Position numbers and translations under genes: made by a program. From Actinomycetota bacterium (lineage in GTDB: Bacteria; Actinomycetota; Acidimicrobiia; Spongiisociales; ZC4RG35): a stretch of 7,920 nucleotides of DNA. Positions 6,646 through 7,920 of this stretch are shown here, in pieces (within the stretch, counting starts at the first letter, position 1; every line of letters starts with the position of its first letter). Location: positions 1 to 7,920 of the forward strand of contig JAHWLC010000047.1 of assembly GCA_019347585.1 (NCBI GenBank). Reading direction: 5' to 3'. The notes under the pieces are model-generated. The model searched no databases. It was not told the origin of the DNA and saw only the letters and a program-made list of their open reading frames with translations.

Positions 6646-7244
6646 CTCGACCAGGCGGAGAGTTCCGGGACCAGGCGAGGAGTCTCGAAGCCGCCTATCT
6701 GGAGTCGAGCGATCCCATCGAGCAGTCCGGCTTCCACGGCGGACGGGAGCGATGGGTGGCCGAACGGTCGCCGTTGGTCGAGGGAATCGACAAGGACGGG
6801 GACTTCCTTGACGTGGGGTGTGCCAACGGCCTCTTGGCTGCTGACGTCGCAGAGTGGGCGGATCAAAGGGGGTTCCGGGTGGTTCCTCACGGAGTCGATC
6901 TCGGGCAGGGGCTCATTGAATTGGCTAGAGGCCGATTGCCCGAGCACTCGAGAAACTTCTCGGTTGCCGATGCATGGACCTGGGAGCCTGATCGGCAGTG
7001 GACCTTCGTGTACTCCCTACTTGATCTCAGCCCGGAGGAGTTGTGGTGCGAGTGGGTCAGGCGTCTCCTCTCCTGGGTAGAGCCGGGCGGGCGTCTCATC
7101 GTTGGGTCCTACGGGAGCCGGTCCCGCGGGGAGCCACCTGTAGATGTGAAGAGAGTTCTCGAGGACTGTGGGCTCGAGGTGGCGGGCTGGTCGGCTGGGG
7201 GAGAGGGTCCGATTACCCGTTTTACCTGGGTGAACAAGAGTTAG
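6642..7244 (+). CDS. Class I SAM-dependent methyltransferase (probable CTG start)
   Basis: A Rossmann-fold methyltransferase of unknown substrate. Motif I is FLDVGCANGLL and the acidic strand-2 region is HGVDLGQGLIELA; the core ends with LLSWVEPGGRLIVGSYG, typical of small actinobacterial methyltransferases. The first conventional in-frame start is GTG 6756 (162 aa), but it would begin only about 16 residues before motif I. The open frame upstream encodes AAYLESSDPIEQSGFHGGRE, which closely resembles the N terminus of this family (a Y..SSDP..QSGF..RW pattern recalled from relatives). There is no ATG, GTG or TTG in that stretch, and CTG 6642 overlaps the dnaE stop as CTGA. Starting there gives 200 residues. 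Product class is secure; the start is inferred. It is probably co-transcribed with dnaE, and a role in replication is not implied. Base composition looks somewhat less GC-biased than dnaE. Confidence 0.75.
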   Translation: MTRPGGEFRDQARSLEAAYLESSDPIEQSGFHGGRERWVAERSPLVEGIDKDGDFLDVGCANGLLAADVAEWADQRGFRVVPHGVDLGQGLIELARGRLPEHSRNFSVADAWTWEPDRQWTFVYSLLDLSPEELWCEWVRRLLSWVEPGGRLIVGSYGSRSRGEPPVDVKRVLEDCGLEVAGWSAGGEGPITRFTWVNKS

Positions 7245-7311
7245 CGACAATTTTCGCGTTCTGGGGCCGAGAGGGTGGAATCTGTCCCTCGGCGAACGTA
7301 TGTTCGTGACT
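7245..7311 (+). promoter_or_regulatory. Intergenic promoter region of the DUF222 gene
   Basis: TGGAAT (7276-7281, 3/6 to TTGACA) and TATGTT (7299-7304, 4/6 to TATAAT) are 17 bases apart and would start transcription at about 7311-7312. That coincides with the ATG at 7312, giving a leaderless transcript, which is common in actinobacteria. The -10 lies inside the SOS box, so LexA binding would block polymerase. A bulged stem (7267-7275 with 7286-7292) lies just upstream; it has no T tract and is not a convincing terminator. Confidence 0.45.
7293..7306. promoter_or_regulatory. LexA SOS box
   Basis: CGAACGTATGTTCG has perfect CGAAC and GTTCG half-sites four bases apart. It matches the Gram-positive SOS consensus CGAACRNRYGTTYG at every position and fits the actinobacterial GAAC-N4-GTTC pattern. 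It ends 5 bases before the ATG at 7312 and covers the candidate -10 box, the usual place for repression by LexA. In Mycobacterium tuberculosis several 13E12-family (DUF222) genes are known LexA targets, which fits the gene that follows. I saw no second site of this type in the window. Confidence 0.8.
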
Positions 7312-7920
7312 ATGAGGTTTGATCAGCTGTCTACTGACGAGTTGGAGCAGCGGCTCGCGGCCAGCCAGGAGCTGCAGAGCCGTCTCCGGGCCGATGACCT
7401 CGAGGTGCTCGAGGAGTTGGATCGTCGTCAGGTGGCCACCGCCGATGGCTGCAAGAGCATGTCGGAGTGGGTGGCGACCCGGCTCGATGTCAGTCTGGAG
7501 TCGGCGAAGAGCCTGGTGCGGACCATGCGTCGCACTGCGGAGCGTCTCGACCTGCGGGAGTTGTTGGCGGCCGGTGAGGTCTCTTTCGACCGGGTGGAGG
7601 CGCTGTCGAGGATTCCCGAGGATGTGGGATTGCTCCAGCACTTGGATATTTCCGGGGTGCTGTCCGAGGCGGCGAAGCGGGTGCGGGTCACCGCCGAGGA
7701 CGAGGCCCGGTCTGCTGATGACCAGTTTCTGGTGATGCAGCCCTCCCTGGACGAGTCGTGGTGGAAGCTGTGGGGCGGGTTGGACGGCTACGGCGGAGCC
7801 ATCGTCTCCAAGACCCTGAGCGAAGCCGCCGACCAGCTCCCCGCCCTCCCCGACGGGACTCGTGGCGATTCCTCGTGGCGGAGAGCCAATGCCCTGGTGC
7901 AACTGTGCGTCTCCGACGAT
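7312..7920 (+). CDS. DUF222 / 13E12-repeat family protein, probable HNH endonuclease (3' end outside window)
   Basis: The first 203 residues of a DUF222-domain protein are present. The family is recognised from an N-terminal helix with DLEVLEELDRRQVA (29-42), SMSEWVATRLDVSLESAKSL (49-68), AAGEVSFDRVEALSRI (86-101), and the later block WKLWGGLDGYGGAIVSKTL (151-169) followed by ADQLPALPDG (173-182). Relatives are usually 350-500 residues and end in an HNH nuclease domain; that part is beyond the window, so nuclease activity is only inferred. ATG 7312 is chosen because the in-frame ATG 7300 and GTG 7306 lie within or overlap the SOS box, and the predicted transcript starts at about 7312. There is no Shine-Dalgarno, consistent with leaderless translation. 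Codons ending in T (cgt, gat, tct) look more frequent than in dnaE. The family is often multicopy and of unknown role; DNA-damage induction is likely here. Confidence 0.88.
   Translation, partial: MRFDQLSTDELEQRLAASQELQSRLRADDLEVLEELDRRQVATADGCKSMSEWVATRLDVSLESAKSLVRTMRRTAERLDLRELLAAGEVSFDRVEALSRIPEDVGLLQHLDISGVLSEAAKRVRVTAEDEARSADDQFLVMQPSLDESWWKLWGGLDGYGGAIVSKTLSEAADQLPALPDGTRGDSSWRRANALVQLCVSDD

Noticed and set aside
7244..7292. Intrinsic terminator after the methyltransferase gene
   Set aside because: A bulged CCGA..GGG/CCCTCGG stem exists but has no T tract after it. A short GCGA-N6-TCGC palindrome at 7244-7257 is too weak to call.
7222..7902. 226-codon minus-strand frame opposite the DUF222 gene
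   Set aside because: The plus strand encodes clear DUF222 motifs with a matching promoter and SOS box; the antisense product has no family features.

Overview
The window is a GC-rich, densely coded stretch of a bacterial chromosome. It is most likely from an actinobacterium, possibly an uncultured Acidimicrobiia-like lineage; the lineage is an inference. Supporting signs are the gene neighbourhood (an Ile-type tRNA synthetase, lspA, an rluD-type gene and dnaE, as around lspA-dnaE1 in mycobacteria), a rhomboid protease with an N-terminal B-box-like zinc finger, a DnaE with a complete PHP active site, a DUF222/13E12-type gene, and a perfect Gram-positive SOS box.

Layout: positions 1-322 hold the 5' end of a divergent (minus-strand) class I aminoacyl-tRNA synthetase, probably IleRS, whose HIGH signature is altered. 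A 149-bp divergent intergenic region follows. From 472 to 7244 all genes run on the plus strand: a DksA/TraR-type zinc-finger protein (472-843), signal peptidase II lspA (840-1295), an RluA/RluD-family pseudouridine synthase (1280-2182), a zinc-finger rhomboid protease (2235-3056), the replicative polymerase dnaE (3145-6645) and a small SAM-dependent methyltransferase (6642-7244). After a 67-bp gap carrying a LexA-type SOS box, a DUF222 (13E12-like, probable HNH endonuclease) gene starts at 7312 and runs off the window.

The genes form two likely transcription blocks (dksA-lspA-rluD and dnaE-methyltransferase), with the rhomboid gene between them having its own candidate promoter. Three junctions have NTGA-type overlaps: TTGA for dksA/lspA, a possible GTGA for lspA/rluD, and a probable CTGA for dnaE/methyltransferase. 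These point to translational coupling with non-ATG starts. The content is mostly housekeeping: lipoprotein maturation, rRNA modification, replication and membrane proteolysis. The part resembling accessory DNA is the 3' edge, where the DUF222 gene looks damage-inducible. I see no tRNA or rRNA gene, CRISPR array, insertion sequence or clear intrinsic terminator. I also found no convincing multi-gene novel system; the most interesting points are local (altered HIGH motif, SOS box on the DUF222 gene, tandem repeat upstream of the rhomboid gene, probable CTG start).
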